This document shows positions 6,698 to 15,365 of a stretch of DNA of 41,661 nt, piece by piece (the first letter of the stretch is position 1; every line of letters starts with the position of its first letter). Below the pieces are notes generated by a model. The model was not told the origin of the DNA. It searched no databases and saw nothing but the letters and a program-made list of their open reading frames with translations. Position numbers and translations under genes: made by a program. Source of the stretch: CAZGAQ01 sp964523405 (GTDB lineage Bacteria > Planctomycetota > Phycisphaerae > UBA1845 > Fen-1342); assembly GCA_964523405.1 (NCBI GenBank), contig CAZGAQ010000044.1:1-41661 (forward strand), given 5' to 3'.

Positions 6698-9127
6698 ATG
6701 ACATTCATCCGACGCGCTGGGTCGGTGGGGCTCCTCTCTACTTTGTTCCTGTGCTGCGCCACATCTCCCGCCCGCGCGCAGTGTTCGCCGCAGTGGCTTC
6801 CGGGCCAGGGCATGGCCGGTGTGGATGGCGTCGTGTACGCCGCCACCACCTGGGACCCCGACGGCGCCGGCCCCCTGCCCCCGTGGCTGGTCGTGGCCGG
6901 ACAGTTCTCAACCGCTGGCGACGTGCCCGCGCGCAACGTGGCAGCCTGGGACGGCGCGCAGTGGCATGCGTTCGGCACGGGTGTTAGCGGCGGCGCATAC
7001 CCGATCGCCTACGCCTTGGCCGTGTGGAACGGCGACCTGATCGTTGGTGGCGCGTTCACTTCGGCCGGTGCGACCGCGGTCAATCGGGTTGCGCGGTGGG
7101 ACGGCGCAAATTGGCAGCCCTTGACCACCGGTATTGGCGGCATCGGCAGCCCCTTTCCGGCGGTGTATGCACTCGCGACCCACAACGGGGACCTGTATGT
7201 CGCGGGACAGTTTACCCTGGCCGGCGGCACGAGCGCCAATCGCATCGCCCGCTGGGACGGCACGCAATGGTATGCCCTCACCTCCGGCCTGAATGACTAC
7301 GCGCGTGTCCTGACCAGCTACAACGGCGACCTGCTCGTGGGCGGCAATTTCACGACGGCCGGCGACACCGGCGCGCCGCACATCGCCCGCTGGGACGGCG
7401 CCGCCTGGCACACGCTCGGCACCGGCACGGACAGCATCGTGCAGAGCCTTGCCGTCCACGGAACCGACCTCGTCGTGGGCGGCGAATTCGCGCTGGCCGG
7501 CGGTGTCCCCGCGGATTTCATCGCCCGCTGGAATGGCGCCACCTGGCAGCCTTGCGGCACACTGGCCGCGCCGCCTTACGCCCTGACTGTGCAAGATGGT
7601 ACCCTGCTGGCTGGCGGGGCTCAGGCACTGTACTGGGACGGCGTGCGGTGGCAGGCGCTCGGCGCGGCGCCCACCGGGGCCAGCCCGTACATCTACGCAC
7701 TGACGACCTACGGTGACGACGTCGTCGCCGCCGGCGACTTCGCCGGCGCGGACGGCGTGAACAGCCGCGGCGTCGTGCGTTGGGACGGCGCTGCGTGGCA
7801 AGCGCTCAATCCCGGCCTGGGCGGCACCTTCCCGTATCTGTACGCGCTGTCCGTCCATCGGGGCGACCTCATCGCAGCCGGCAACTTCACGAGCATCGGC
7901 GACGTCGCCGCCAATCGCATCGCCCGCTGGGACGGCGCGTCCTGGCATTCCCTCGGTGCCGGCCTGCGCGGCGGCACTTCCGCCCTCGTCCGGGCGCTGG
8001 CGACCTACAACGACGACCTGATCGCCGGCGGCGACTTCACCGCGAGCGGCAGCACGGCCGTGGACCGCGTGGCGCGCTGGGACGGCACGGCCTGGCAGCC
8101 GCTGCCCGGCGGCTTTGGCGGCAGCTTCCCCGCCGTGCACGCGCTGACGGTCTACGGCGGCGAACTGATCGTCGGCGGCGAGTTTGCCGCAGTCGATGGC
8201 GTCACCTCGCAAGGCCTCGCCCGTTGGAACGGCGCCACCTGGTCCCCGCTGGGAGACAGCCTGGCCGGCAAGTCCTCCGTGACGGTGCGCGCCCTGACTC
8301 GCTTTCAGGAGCGCTTGATCGTGGCGGGGAGCTTCAGCATGGCCGGCCCGCTGCTCACGTCCAACATCGCCGCCTGGGATGGCACAACCTGGTCCCCCGT
8401 CGGCGGCGGCCTGGATGGCGCCGTCTACGCCCTGGCGGTTTACGGGAACGACCTGATCGCCGCCGGTGACTTCACGACAGCGGGCGGTCTCCCGGCGCAC
8501 TTCATTGCCCGGTGGGACGGAGCGCTGTGGCACGCCCTCGGCACGGGCCTGAATCAGTCCGGGCGCGCCCTCGCGGTCTATGACGGCCTCCTGATCGCGG
8601 GTGGCTGGTTCACGTCGGCGGGCGGCACGCCGGCCAACTACATCGCGGCGTGGAGCGGTACGACCTGGCAGACCCTCGACGGCGGTGTCAGCGGCGGCGA
8701 GTATCCCTACGTCAACGCCCTGATCTGCCACCACGGCAACCTCGTCGCCGGCGGCGAGTTCACGCTCGCCGGCAGCGGCGCCTCCGCCGCGTGGGCACGC
8801 TGGGGCGCGCCGGCTCCAACCGGTGACCTCAACTGCGACGGCCTGGTGGACGCCGCGGATCTCACGCTCTTCGCTGCTTGGATGACGCGCCCGGAATCGG
8901 CGTATGCACCGGGCCAGGCGCGCGCCGATCTCGACGGCGATGGCGACATCGACCTCGCCGACTACGCGCTGCTTCAGGCCATCTACAGCGTCAACACCGC
9001 GCGTCTGGTGGCTTGCCCCAGCGGTCCGTACGTGGCGGTGACCGGCGCGCGCTGCCCGGGTGACGGCGACGGCGCTGAGGATATCGACGTGGTCGACGTG
9101 GCCGGCCTGCAGATGTGCGTGAGCTAG
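6698..9127 (+). CDS. Secreted WDG-repeat protein with C-terminal dockerin-like modules
   Basis: An 809-residue exported protein. A signal peptide (about 1-27, ending PARAQ) is followed by about 15 tandem repeats of roughly 44-48 residues. Each contains an ALAVYNGDLIVGGEFT-like strand, an AG-x-x-AN segment and IARWDGxxWQPLG. The regular strands and conserved W-D-G suggest a beta-propeller or other all-beta repeat fold; I could not assign a named family with certainty. Near 709-727 and 742-765 are dockerin-like repeats (GDLNCDGLVDAADLTLF and DLDGDGDIDLADYALL), and a third, degenerate DGDGAEDIDVVDVAGLQ closes the protein. A Shine-Dalgarno GAGGGAG (6684-6690) supports the ATG. Probable role: extracellular or surface binding. 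It stands alone as a transcription unit. Confidence 0.85.
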   Translation: MTFIRRAGSVGLLSTLFLCCATSPARAQCSPQWLPGQGMAGVDGVVYAATTWDPDGAGPLPPWLVVAGQFSTAGDVPARNVAAWDGAQWHAFGTGVSGGAYPIAYALAVWNGDLIVGGAFTSAGATAVNRVARWDGANWQPLTTGIGGIGSPFPAVYALATHNGDLYVAGQFTLAGGTSANRIARWDGTQWYALTSGLNDYARVLTSYNGDLLVGGNFTTAGDTGAPHIARWDGAAWHTLGTGTDSIVQSLAVHGTDLVVGGEFALAGGVPADFIARWNGATWQPCGTLAAPPYALTVQDGTLLAGGAQALYWDGVRWQALGAAPTGASPYIYALTTYGDDVVAAGDFAGADGVNSRGVVRWDGAAWQALNPGLGGTFPYLYALSVHRGDLIAAGNFTSIGDVAANRIARWDGASWHSLGAGLRGGTSALVRALATYNDDLIAGGDFTASGSTAVDRVARWDGTAWQPLPGGFGGSFPAVHALTVYGGELIVGGEFAAVDGVTSQGLARWNGATWSPLGDSLAGKSSVTVRALTRFQERLIVAGSFSMAGPLLTSNIAAWDGTTWSPVGGGLDGAVYALAVYGNDLIAAGDFTTAGGLPAHFIARWDGALWHALGTGLNQSGRALAVYDGLLIAGGWFTSAGGTPANYIAAWSGTTWQTLDGGVSGGEYPYVNALICHHGNLVAGGEFTLAGSGASAAWARWGAPAPTGDLNCDGLVDAADLTLFAAWMTRPESAYAPGQARADLDGDGDIDLADYALLQAIYSVNTARLVACPSGPYVAVTGARCPGDGDGAEDIDVVDVAGLQMCVS

Positions 9128-9160
9128 CGCGGTTTCGCTAATCGCGCGCGGCCGCGCGGC

Positions 9161-9203
9161 GTCAGGCCAGCGCCTGCCCCGAGCGACGCGCGGCGCGCCT
9201 GAC
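9161..9203. terminator. Inverted repeat between convergent genes
   Basis: GTCAGGC (9161-9167) and GCCTGAC (9197-9203) are a perfect 7-base inverted repeat with a GC-rich 29-base interior. It lies between the end of the WDG-repeat gene and the end of smpB and could terminate from either side. No U-run is present. Confidence 0.3.
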
Positions 9204-9261
9204 GGGTCATGCCCTTTCCCCAGTCCCACGCGTGAGGTGAAACCGCTTTGGTCGTGCCGCA

Positions 9262-9729
9262 CTACCGGCGCCGCCGCATGGCTTGCTCCATGTCGCGCCG
9301 GTCGTCCCGTCTCCGCAGGTCTTCACGCTTATCGGAATGCGTCTTGCCGCGCGCCAGCGCGATGCTGACCTTGACGATGCCGCGCTCGTTGAAGTACAGC
9401 GCGAGGGGGATAATCGTGAGCCCCCGCTGCGTCACTTTGGCCTCCCATTTGCGGATCTGCCGCCGGTGCAAGAGCAGCTTGCGCTCGCGCGTCGGCTGAT
9501 GTTGCGCGTAACCCGCCATGGGATATGGAGATATGTTGCAGCTCAGCAGATAAAGCTCCCCGTTCCGCAGATACGCGTACGCCTCGTCCAGCGACGCATG
9601 CCCGGCACGTAAGCTCTTGACTTCACTGCCAGTTAGCGCAATTCCCGCCTCCTCCGTCTCCAAAATCTCGAAGTGATGCCGGGCCTTCTTGTTCGCGATC
9701 CGAGGAGATGGGGATGGACCTTTCGCCAT
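9262..9729 (-). CDS. smpB: SsrA-binding protein SmpB
   Basis: A 155-residue protein that binds tmRNA and delivers it to stalled ribosomes for trans-translation. The sequence shows the family's signatures: NKKARHHFEILETEEAGI, LTGSEVKSLRAGHASLDEAYA, the NISPY segment, HQPTRERKLLLHR and KVTQRGLTIIPLALYF, and the basic C-terminal tail (KTHSDKREDLRRRDDRRDM). Length is typical. The reading frame continues upstream without a stop, but the ATG at 9729 is where homology begins. There is no Shine-Dalgarno before it, and the proposed -10 box ends only 11 bases upstream, so the mRNA is probably almost leaderless. No tmRNA gene was seen nearby. It is divergent from the ECF sigma gene. Confidence 0.96.
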   Translation of the reverse strand: MAKGPSPSPRIANKKARHHFEILETEEAGIALTGSEVKSLRAGHASLDEAYAYLRNGELYLLSCNISPYPMAGYAQHQPTRERKLLLHRRQIRKWEAKVTQRGLTIIPLALYFNERGIVKVSIALARGKTHSDKREDLRRRDDRRDMEQAMRRRR

Positions 9730-9740
9730 AGTGCAGCTAA

Positions 9741-9770
9741 ATTCTAGTGTGGCCGGGTACATACGTGCAA
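9741..9770 (-). promoter_or_regulatory. Promoter of smpB
   Basis: On the minus strand TTGCAC (9770-9765), an 18-base spacer and TAGAAT (9746-9741). Transcription should start near 9734, only about 5 bases before the smpB ATG at 9729, which implies a nearly leaderless message. Confidence 0.5.
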
Positions 9771-9840
9771 CTCCCGACCATGGCCCCTGTACAAGGTGTC
9801 GGACGTGGTTGAAGGTGAACCCGACGTCGCGAAGGTCGTA

Positions 9841-10440
9841 ATGCCTCGCAACGAAGAACTGCGGCTGATCGGCCGCGCCAAGCGTGGCAACGCCGACGCG
9901 TTTCGCGCCCTCGTCGATGCGTACAAGGACCGCCTGTTCGCATTCATCTGGCGGATGGTCCGCAATCATCACGAGGCCGAAGACATCGCGCAATCGGCGT
10001 TCGTGAAGGCCTACGAAGCCCTCGACACGTATTCGGAACAATGGGCCTTCAGCACCTGGCTGTTCACCATCGCCTATCGCCTGTGCGTCAACCATCTGCG
10101 CAAGCGCAAGACGGTCTCGACCGAGGTGGATTTCTCCCGGGTCGCGGCCGGCACGGACGACGTCCGCGAATCCGTCGCCAACACCGAGGAGGCTCGCCGC
10201 CTCCGCGAGGTGATCTGGAGCGCTGTGGATCAGCTTTCGCCGCCGCAGAAGTCCGCGGTCCTGCTCTTCTACCGCGAAGGCAAGGGCTGCGATGAAATCG
10301 GACGTGTGCTGGAGATGCCGACCGTGACCGTGAAGAGCCACCTGCATCGGGCCCGGGCGCGCTTGCGTACCGTGCTCAACGCGGAGCTGGTCGAAGACTG
10401 GATGGCTCTCCAGTTCCTGAGTGATTCCCGCTATGCGTGA
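9841..10440 (+). CDS. ECF-type RNA polymerase sigma factor
   Basis: A 199-residue sigma-70 family protein of the extracytoplasmic-function type. Region 2 spans about 10-90: DAFRALVDAYKDRLFAFIWR, the AEDIAQSAFVKAYEALDTY core-binding stretch, and WAFSTWLFTIAYRLCVNHLR for -10 recognition. Region 4 spans about 130-185: LSPPQKSAVLLFYREGKGC followed by the helix-turn-helix EIGRVLEMPTVTVKSHLHRA. The ATG at 9841 has GAAGG five bases upstream; an in-frame GTG at 9796 would add 15 residues and cannot be excluded. The anti-sigma gene begins 7 bases after the stop and a secreted PDZ protein follows, so this is the first gene of a sigma/anti-sigma operon. Such operons often autoregulate, but no target promoter could be identified. 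Confidence 0.92.
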   Translation: MPRNEELRLIGRAKRGNADAFRALVDAYKDRLFAFIWRMVRNHHEAEDIAQSAFVKAYEALDTYSEQWAFSTWLFTIAYRLCVNHLRKRKTVSTEVDFSRVAAGTDDVRESVANTEEARRLREVIWSAVDQLSPPQKSAVLLFYREGKGCDEIGRVLEMPTVTVKSHLHRARARLRTVLNAELVEDWMALQFLSDSRYA

Positions 10441-10447
10441 GTGAGTC

Positions 10448-11098
10448 ATGAACTGCGCGGACTGCGAACAACTCTTTGACGCCTATCTCGACGGGCACCT
10501 AGCCGGGTCGCTCCGCCTCGAGTTCGACGCCCACCGCCTGCGCTGCCGCCACTGCCAGCAGACGCTCGCGATGCTCGAGGCGCTCGGCAACGTCATCGCC
10601 TCGGATCCGCAGATCCCCGAACTGCAGACGGATTTCACCGACCGCGTCATGCAGCGCGTCAGGCCCCACCGCGGCCTGCGTCCGTCGCTGCGCGTCGTCG
10701 TCGCGGCCGGCGCCGTCCTGCAGGCGGCCGCCGTCCTGGGTTTCGCCATTCTGCTAAACCGGCATCCGGCCACCGCACCGGCCCCGCTCCCCGCGCGCGG
10801 CGAAACCGTGCAGCCGAACCCTTACCCCCCGACCGCCGGCAATGACGCGCTGCGCAAGCTCATCCTCGATCGCATCGAGGAGCGTCTGTCTGACATGCAC
10901 GCCGCGGGCGAGACTCTGACGAGCGATTTCGTGAACATGGCGCGGTATCTGAACATCACCGTTCCCGATGATGTCGCCCGCGACTCCGTGCAGATGGCGG
11001 GCACGAATCCCTGGCAGGGCATTTGGAATGCGCTCATGCCCTCCGGGGCGGAAGAAGAACCGCCCGCCCCGCCGGACGCCGACGTGCATTCGTTCTAG
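10448..11098 (+). CDS. Zinc-finger transmembrane anti-sigma factor
   Basis: A 216-residue protein that probably holds the upstream sigma factor at the membrane. Residues 1-36 form a zinc-binding anti-sigma (ZAS) motif: C3 and C6, then H29-x3-C33-x2-C36. One transmembrane helix covers about 82-103, and a periplasmic C-terminal half ends in an acidic, Pro-rich tail. This layout is known for anti-sigma factors whose release responds to redox or envelope stress. Its start lies 7 bases after the sigma stop, and the PDZ protein gene starts 22 bases after its own stop. Confidence 0.85.
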   Translation: MNCADCEQLFDAYLDGHLAGSLRLEFDAHRLRCRHCQQTLAMLEALGNVIASDPQIPELQTDFTDRVMQRVRPHRGLRPSLRVVVAAGAVLQAAAVLGFAILLNRHPATAPAPLPARGETVQPNPYPPTAGNDALRKLILDRIEERLSDMHAAGETLTSDFVNMARYLNITVPDDVARDSVQMAGTNPWQGIWNALMPSGAEEEPPAPPDADVHSF

Positions 11099-11120
11099 AC
11101 CTTCGCCGACTCTGGCCAAC

Positions 11121-13694
11121 GTGAAGCCACGACTCCGCATCATTAGCGCCCGGCGCTGTCGCTCCGCGGCGAGTTGGCTGATTATCGCCACCGCCTGCCT
11201 CACGCCCGCGCGCGCTGCGGATGAGTCGCTCGCCCGGCACGTCCCCGCCCAAATCGGCTTCTTCGCGGAATTGCGCCGCGGAGAAGACCTGCTGCTCCCC
11301 TTGATCGATCCCCAAGCATGGCTCACCGTCGCCGCCCTCGCCGGCCAGCCCGCCGGACCCGCGGATACCCAGCAATGGCAGCAGCGCGTCCACCAAACGC
11401 TGAACATGTCGCCGGAAGAGGTCATCCGTGTCCTGTTCGCCCAACGCGTCGCTTTCGCCGGCGAACGCCTGCAGCGCGCCGAAGACGCGGCCATCCTCTG
11501 CACGCCCGCCGTCGAGCCCCGTGCCCTCGTGCGCAATTGGCCTGTGCAGCCGCTGCCCACGGCCGGACGCACCTCCGTCTACCGCCTCCCCAACAACATC
11601 GGCCTTGCCGTCCACGACACGCTCCTCGTCTTCGGCGACGACACGAACCAGGGCATCTTCGCCGGCGTGCTCCGCGGCCTGGAAACCGGCAAGCTACCCA
11701 GTCTCGCGGATGACCCGGTCTACCAGCGCCTCCTCGCCCGCCTGCCGCAGAACCCCGATGGCCTGTTCTTCGCGCGCCTGCGCGAGGCGCCCCTCCCGTC
11801 GACGAGTGCCCCCGCCACAGCCAGCGCACCCGCCAGTGCCCCTGGCAGCGCCGTCCGCGGCACCGGCGCCACCGCTCGCCAAATCGACCTGCCGGGCCCA
11901 CTACGCGGCTCCGCCAACGTCCTGCTCGCCCTGCATCGCGATGGGCGTCTGCTGCATTTCAGCGCCGTCGGCGACGCGCCCGCCGAGCCCCAGCCCCGCG
12001 ACGGCAACCTCCACGATCTGCTGGCCGGCCTCCCGGCGCGCACCTTGCTGGCCTGGGCCGGCTATCTCGATTTTCCCTTGCTCACTCAGGCCGTGGAGAC
12101 CCTGCCCGAGCGCAATCTCTTCCGCCTCGCGTTCCAGCTCCAGGAGCGGACCGGCTCCTTTCAGCGCCTGACCGACAGCCTCAACGCCTCGGTGTGCATC
12201 GCGGTCGGCGTCGTCCAGCCCGAGACGCGCCGCTTGACCGCGCCACCCGTACCCGCCGTGGCCGTCCTGCTGCCCGCCCGGGATCCGGTAACCGCCGGGA
12301 TGGAATGGAGCGCTTTCTTCGACGCCACGCTGGCCGTCTACAAACTGCTCGCGCTCAAGGGCGGCACCCCGTCGCACCCCCTGCAACTCGACGAGCTGAC
12401 GCTGGCCGGCCAGCCCGCCGAGCGCCTCGATCTCACGCCGCTCTTCACGGCCACGCCCGAACAGAACCCCTTCGGCGAGGTGCACCTCTGCTGGGCCATG
12501 GATGACGACGTGCTCATTCTGGCCTCCCACTGTGATTGGCTGCAGCAGATCCTGGCCGCGCGCAACGGCGCGGCGCCGACCCTGAGCGGCGTGCTGGAGC
12601 TGACGCGGCGCCCACCCACCGGACAACGCGACAACATCTTCGTCGCCCAGACCGGCCCGATCGCCGACCTCGGTGCGCTGTGGCTACACTACCTGGAGCA
12701 GACCAGCCCAGTGGTCCTCCATGAGGATTGGTGGCGCGCGTACCAACCCGGGGGCCGCACCGTGCGGCTCGGCATTCAGGCCACCGAGGATGCGCCCCGC
12801 CGCCGTCTCCGCGTGCAATCCGTCACGCCAGGCGCGCCCGCCGCCGGCGTCCTCCGCGTGGGCGACGAAATCGTGGGGGCGAATCACCGCCGCTTCGCGA
12901 CGTCCCAACCCGTACAGGAGATGACCCGCGGCATCGTCGAGCGCCCGGAAGCGCGCTGGATCTACCTGCTCGTGGAACGCGATCACGTCGTCCGCGAAAA
13001 ACGCGTGCCTCTGCCCTTCGTCGACCCTGTGCAGGTTTTGCGGCGCGTGATCTCCGTCGGCAAGATCCTCCAGCGCGTCGTCTACGCCGACGACGCCCCC
13101 GACCCCAGCGGGCCGCGCGGCTTCCTGACGCTTGAGCTCCGCGCGGACGCTCCGCCGCTGTTCCCATTCGAAATGCTTACCCCCGCCAGCGCCCCGGCTA
13201 CGGCGCCGGCTCCGTCGACCGCGCCCACCACACCGTCCCCCACCACCGCGCCCGCACCGTCCCCCGCCACCACCCCGGCCGCCACAAGCCCCGCACCGGC
13301 AACGCAGCCCGCGTCAGCACCCACGCCCGCGCCGGCCGCGCCGCCGGAACCCGCTTCAGCACCCACGCCGGTCCCACAGCCCACTCCGGTCCCGACTCCG
13401 GCTGCACCGCCAACCGCCCCGGCCGCAACCGCCTCGGCCCCGACCACCCAGGCCACTCCGCCCCCGCCGGCGCCGCAACCCGCTTCGCCTCCGCCGCTAC
13501 CGCCGCCAGCTTCGCAGCCCGCCCCGACGCCACAGCCGGCACCCCCGCCAGTTTCGCAACCGGCGCCCGCACAGCCTGTGCCGGCTCCAACCCCGCAACC
13601 GGCCCCCCAACCGCCGGCGCCAGCGCCGCCGTCGCAGCCGGCCCCCGCTCCGCAACCACCTGCACCGCAACCGGCACCGACGCCGCAGCCGTAA
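11121..13694 (+). CDS. Secreted PDZ-domain protein with long Pro/Ala C-terminal tail
   Basis: An 857-residue exported protein, third gene of the sigma/anti-sigma operon. The GTG at 11121 gives a good signal peptide (MKPRLRIIS start, hydrophobic WLIIATACL, end PARAAD); no clear Shine-Dalgarno is present, so translation may be coupled to the gene ending at 11098. Residues about 30-560 are alpha/beta sequence resembling the planctomycete DUF3352-type exported proteins, with low certainty. Residues about 562-625 look like a PDZ domain (VTPGAPAAGVLRVGDEIVGA). Residues about 687-857 are almost entirely Pro, Ala, Thr, Ser and Gln in PAP, PTP and PQPAP repeats, a flexible spacer likely to cross or lie in the envelope. 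No protease motif was seen. The operon position suggests it acts in, or is controlled by, the sigma/anti-sigma pathway. Confidence 0.78.
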   Translation: MKPRLRIISARRCRSAASWLIIATACLTPARAADESLARHVPAQIGFFAELRRGEDLLLPLIDPQAWLTVAALAGQPAGPADTQQWQQRVHQTLNMSPEEVIRVLFAQRVAFAGERLQRAEDAAILCTPAVEPRALVRNWPVQPLPTAGRTSVYRLPNNIGLAVHDTLLVFGDDTNQGIFAGVLRGLETGKLPSLADDPVYQRLLARLPQNPDGLFFARLREAPLPSTSAPATASAPASAPGSAVRGTGATARQIDLPGPLRGSANVLLALHRDGRLLHFSAVGDAPAEPQPRDGNLHDLLAGLPARTLLAWAGYLDFPLLTQAVETLPERNLFRLAFQLQERTGSFQRLTDSLNASVCIAVGVVQPETRRLTAPPVPAVAVLLPARDPVTAGMEWSAFFDATLAVYKLLALKGGTPSHPLQLDELTLAGQPAERLDLTPLFTATPEQNPFGEVHLCWAMDDDVLILASHCDWLQQILAARNGAAPTLSGVLELTRRPPTGQRDNIFVAQTGPIADLGALWLHYLEQTSPVVLHEDWWRAYQPGGRTVRLGIQATEDAPRRRLRVQSVTPGAPAAGVLRVGDEIVGANHRRFATSQPVQEMTRGIVERPEARWIYLLVERDHVVREKRVPLPFVDPVQVLRRVISVGKILQRVVYADDAPDPSGPRGFLTLELRADAPPLFPFEMLTPASAPATAPAPSTAPTTPSPTTAPAPSPATTPAATSPAPATQPASAPTPAPAAPPEPASAPTPVPQPTPVPTPAAPPTAPAATASAPTTQATPPPPAPQPASPPPLPPPASQPAPTPQPAPPPVSQPAPAQPVPAPTPQPAPQPPAPAPPSQPAPAPQPPAPQPAPTPQP
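13180..13691 (+). repeat. Low-complexity Pro/Ala coding repeat
   Basis: About 510 bases of C-rich degenerate repeats (CCGGCGCCC, CAGCCGGC and GCACCG-type units) encode the Pro/Ala tail of the PDZ protein. Such tracts expand and contract easily by slippage and give long meaningless open frames on the other strand. Confidence 0.8.
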
Positions 13695-14166
13695 CGGTCT
13701 TTACCGCCCCCAGCGCCCAGTGTCACCCTGTCTGGATGGCCCCGCATACGTGCGAGGCGGTTCCGAGGGCGGTGTCCGGGTCCGGAGCGACGCGCGACAT
13801 CGCCCGCATATCGCCGCCTGCCTCGAGTGGCCCGGCACAGCCCAACTCGAAGCACCGCAACTGGGAGCCGGGCAGCCCAAGCGATCACCTGCCAGCCTGC
13901 CCTCCCACCCTCCTTCCCCCCGCGCACCGTGCCCGCGGGCCGCTATCCCTGTTTTCCGACTCGCCTTACGACGCCACGCCCCTTCACTAACGATGGCAGC
14001 GGCCTTCGCCTCCATCCGGCCGCAGCCCCGCGAGACCGCCGGAGTGCCTGGCGCCCTGCCGCAGTAAGTCCCGTTTCCCAGCGAGCCACGAAGCCCAGTT
14101 TTCTCTTGGCTCTGGCCCATCCAGGATGCTACTGTTGATCAGGTTCCTCTCGACGGAGTTCCTGCA
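13695..14166. other. 472-base intergenic region
   Basis: Lies between the PDZ protein and the amidotransferase. Open frames exist on both strands but show no recognisable protein, no Shine-Dalgarno and no repeat structure. Only the last 60 bases show a signal, the weak promoter at 14106-14135 and CGGAG before the ATG at 14167. The remainder holds nothing I can support. Confidence 0.5.
14106..14135 (+). promoter_or_regulatory. Weak candidate promoter of the amidotransferase gene
   Basis: TTGGCT (14106-14111), an 18-base spacer and TACTGT (14130-14135) preceded by TGC (extended -10). Transcription would begin near 14142, leaving a 25-base leader that contains the CGGAG ribosome binding site. 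Confidence 0.35.
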
Positions 14167-15258
14167 ATGAAACGCTGCGTTCGCTGCGTGCTGCCCGACA
14201 CGGTGCCCGGTCTGGAATTCGGCGCTGACGGCGTTTGCAGTGCCTGCCTCAACTTCCGACCGCTGCAATATCTGGGCCGGGATGCTCTGGATAAGGTCAT
14301 CGACTCGGTTCGCGGCAAGGGCACTGATTACGACTGCGTTGTGCCGGTGAGTGGCGGTCGTGACAGCACCTATGTGCTCTACATTGCCAAGGCGGTCTAT
14401 GACCTGCGCGTGCTGGCGGTGAACTACGATCACGAGTTTCGGGACGAGGAGGTCCGCGCGAACATTGAGCGCGCGTGCGAACGTCTGAAAGTGGACGTGG
14501 AGTTCGTGCGCTCGGCAAACAACATCGCCACGCGCATGGTGCGCGCGGACTTGAAAGCGGCTTTGGGCATCGAGCGCTGGAGCTTCTGCCGCGCGTGTGC
14601 CTACGGTTACTTCAGCGCCCCGTTTCGTGCCGCGTTGAAGCACCGGGCCCCCTTGATCTTGTGGGGCCAGGCGCAGGCCGAATCGGTCAACGACACGTAC
14701 GCCAAGGCCTGGGCCGCGCATCGCAAACGATCACGCCTGCTCAAGCTGTCCAAGCCACACTTCTACGCGGGAGAGTGGCTCGCGCTGCGCCAGCGGATGG
14801 AGTTCCCCGTCCCCGGCAACAGTGTGTTCCGCCGGCGGCTCCCGGTCTTGCGGGACGCCCGCATCCAGGAAATTCGCCTCTTTGATTATCTGCCCTGGGA
14901 CCGCAAGGTGATCAAGGAGACGATCACGAACAAACTCGGCTGGCGCAAACCCGCGTCCGCCATCTCAACCTGGAAAGCGGACTGCTCCATTCATGCCCTG
15001 GCTGACTACCGCTGCATCCGCTCGTTTGGCTGCAGCTTCGATTGCATCATGGGATACACCGCCATGATCAATTCCGGGAACATGACGCGCCAGGAAGCCC
15101 TTGAGGTCGAAGAGCAGAAACTGCACAGGTACACCGAAGATTACATTCGGCACATGCTCATCCACACGGTGGGGCTGACGGCGAACGAAGCCAAGCGGGT
15201 CATGCAGATGGACCTGCCGGCTGAGGCCCCCGCTCTGCGCCCCGCTTCCGCGACCTGA
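14167..15258 (+). CDS. N-acetyl sugar amidotransferase (WbpG/PseA-like)
   Basis: A 363-residue ATP-pyrophosphatase of the family that moves an amino group onto an N-acetyl sugar nucleotide, usually with a HisH/HisF-like partner supplying ammonia, in surface polysaccharide or nonulosonic acid synthesis. Visible features are an N-terminal zinc-ribbon-like pair (C4-x2-C7 in MKRCVRCVLPDT and C24-x2-C27), the PP-loop S61-GGRDS that binds ATP, AVNYDHEFRDEEVR, FCRACAYGY, and a C-terminal DCSIHALADYRCIRSFGCSF Cys cluster. Length is typical. No glutaminase (HisH-like) or HisF-like partner lies in the window, so the gene stands apart from the polysaccharide cluster expected for it. The start is supported by CGGAG nine bases upstream. 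Confidence 0.88.
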   Translation: MKRCVRCVLPDTVPGLEFGADGVCSACLNFRPLQYLGRDALDKVIDSVRGKGTDYDCVVPVSGGRDSTYVLYIAKAVYDLRVLAVNYDHEFRDEEVRANIERACERLKVDVEFVRSANNIATRMVRADLKAALGIERWSFCRACAYGYFSAPFRAALKHRAPLILWGQAQAESVNDTYAKAWAAHRKRSRLLKLSKPHFYAGEWLALRQRMEFPVPGNSVFRRRLPVLRDARIQEIRLFDYLPWDRKVIKETITNKLGWRKPASAISTWKADCSIHALADYRCIRSFGCSFDCIMGYTAMINSGNMTRQEALEVEEQKLHRYTEDYIRHMLIHTVGLTANEAKRVMQMDLPAEAPALRPASAT

Positions 15259-15312
15259 CCCGCTGGCCACGCTGCTCGCTCAGTCAACCAGATTCCCCCC
15301 TGCGCCGCCACT

Positions 15313-15337
15313 CCGCCGGGTACATCTGGTCCGGCGG
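15313..15337. terminator. Hairpin between convergent genes
   Basis: CCGCCGG (15313-15319) and CCGGCGG (15331-15337) form a 7-base-pair stem with an 11-base loop between the amidotransferase stop and the stop of the convergent gene at 15366. There is no U-run. Confidence 0.35.
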
Positions 15338-15365
15338 CCGCAGCATGCGTCCAGGGTACTGCCCC

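Noticed and set aside
7000..8800. A CRISPR-like or tandem DNA repeat
   Set aside because: The periodicity is of codons in a protein repeat of 44-48 residues; copies diverge at DNA level and there are no constant repeats with unique spacers.
6908..9262. A 784-codon minus-strand frame opposite the WDG-repeat protein
   Set aside because: Its apparent repeats are only the reverse complement of the coding repeats on the plus strand.
9730..10449. An upstream minus-strand extension of smpB to about 395 residues
   Set aside because: The extra part is opposite the ECF sigma gene, and SmpB homology begins at the ATG at 9729.
13701..14120. A 139-codon minus-strand frame in the gap before the amidotransferase
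   Set aside because: No ribosome site, signal peptide or homology; composition like other random GC-rich frames.
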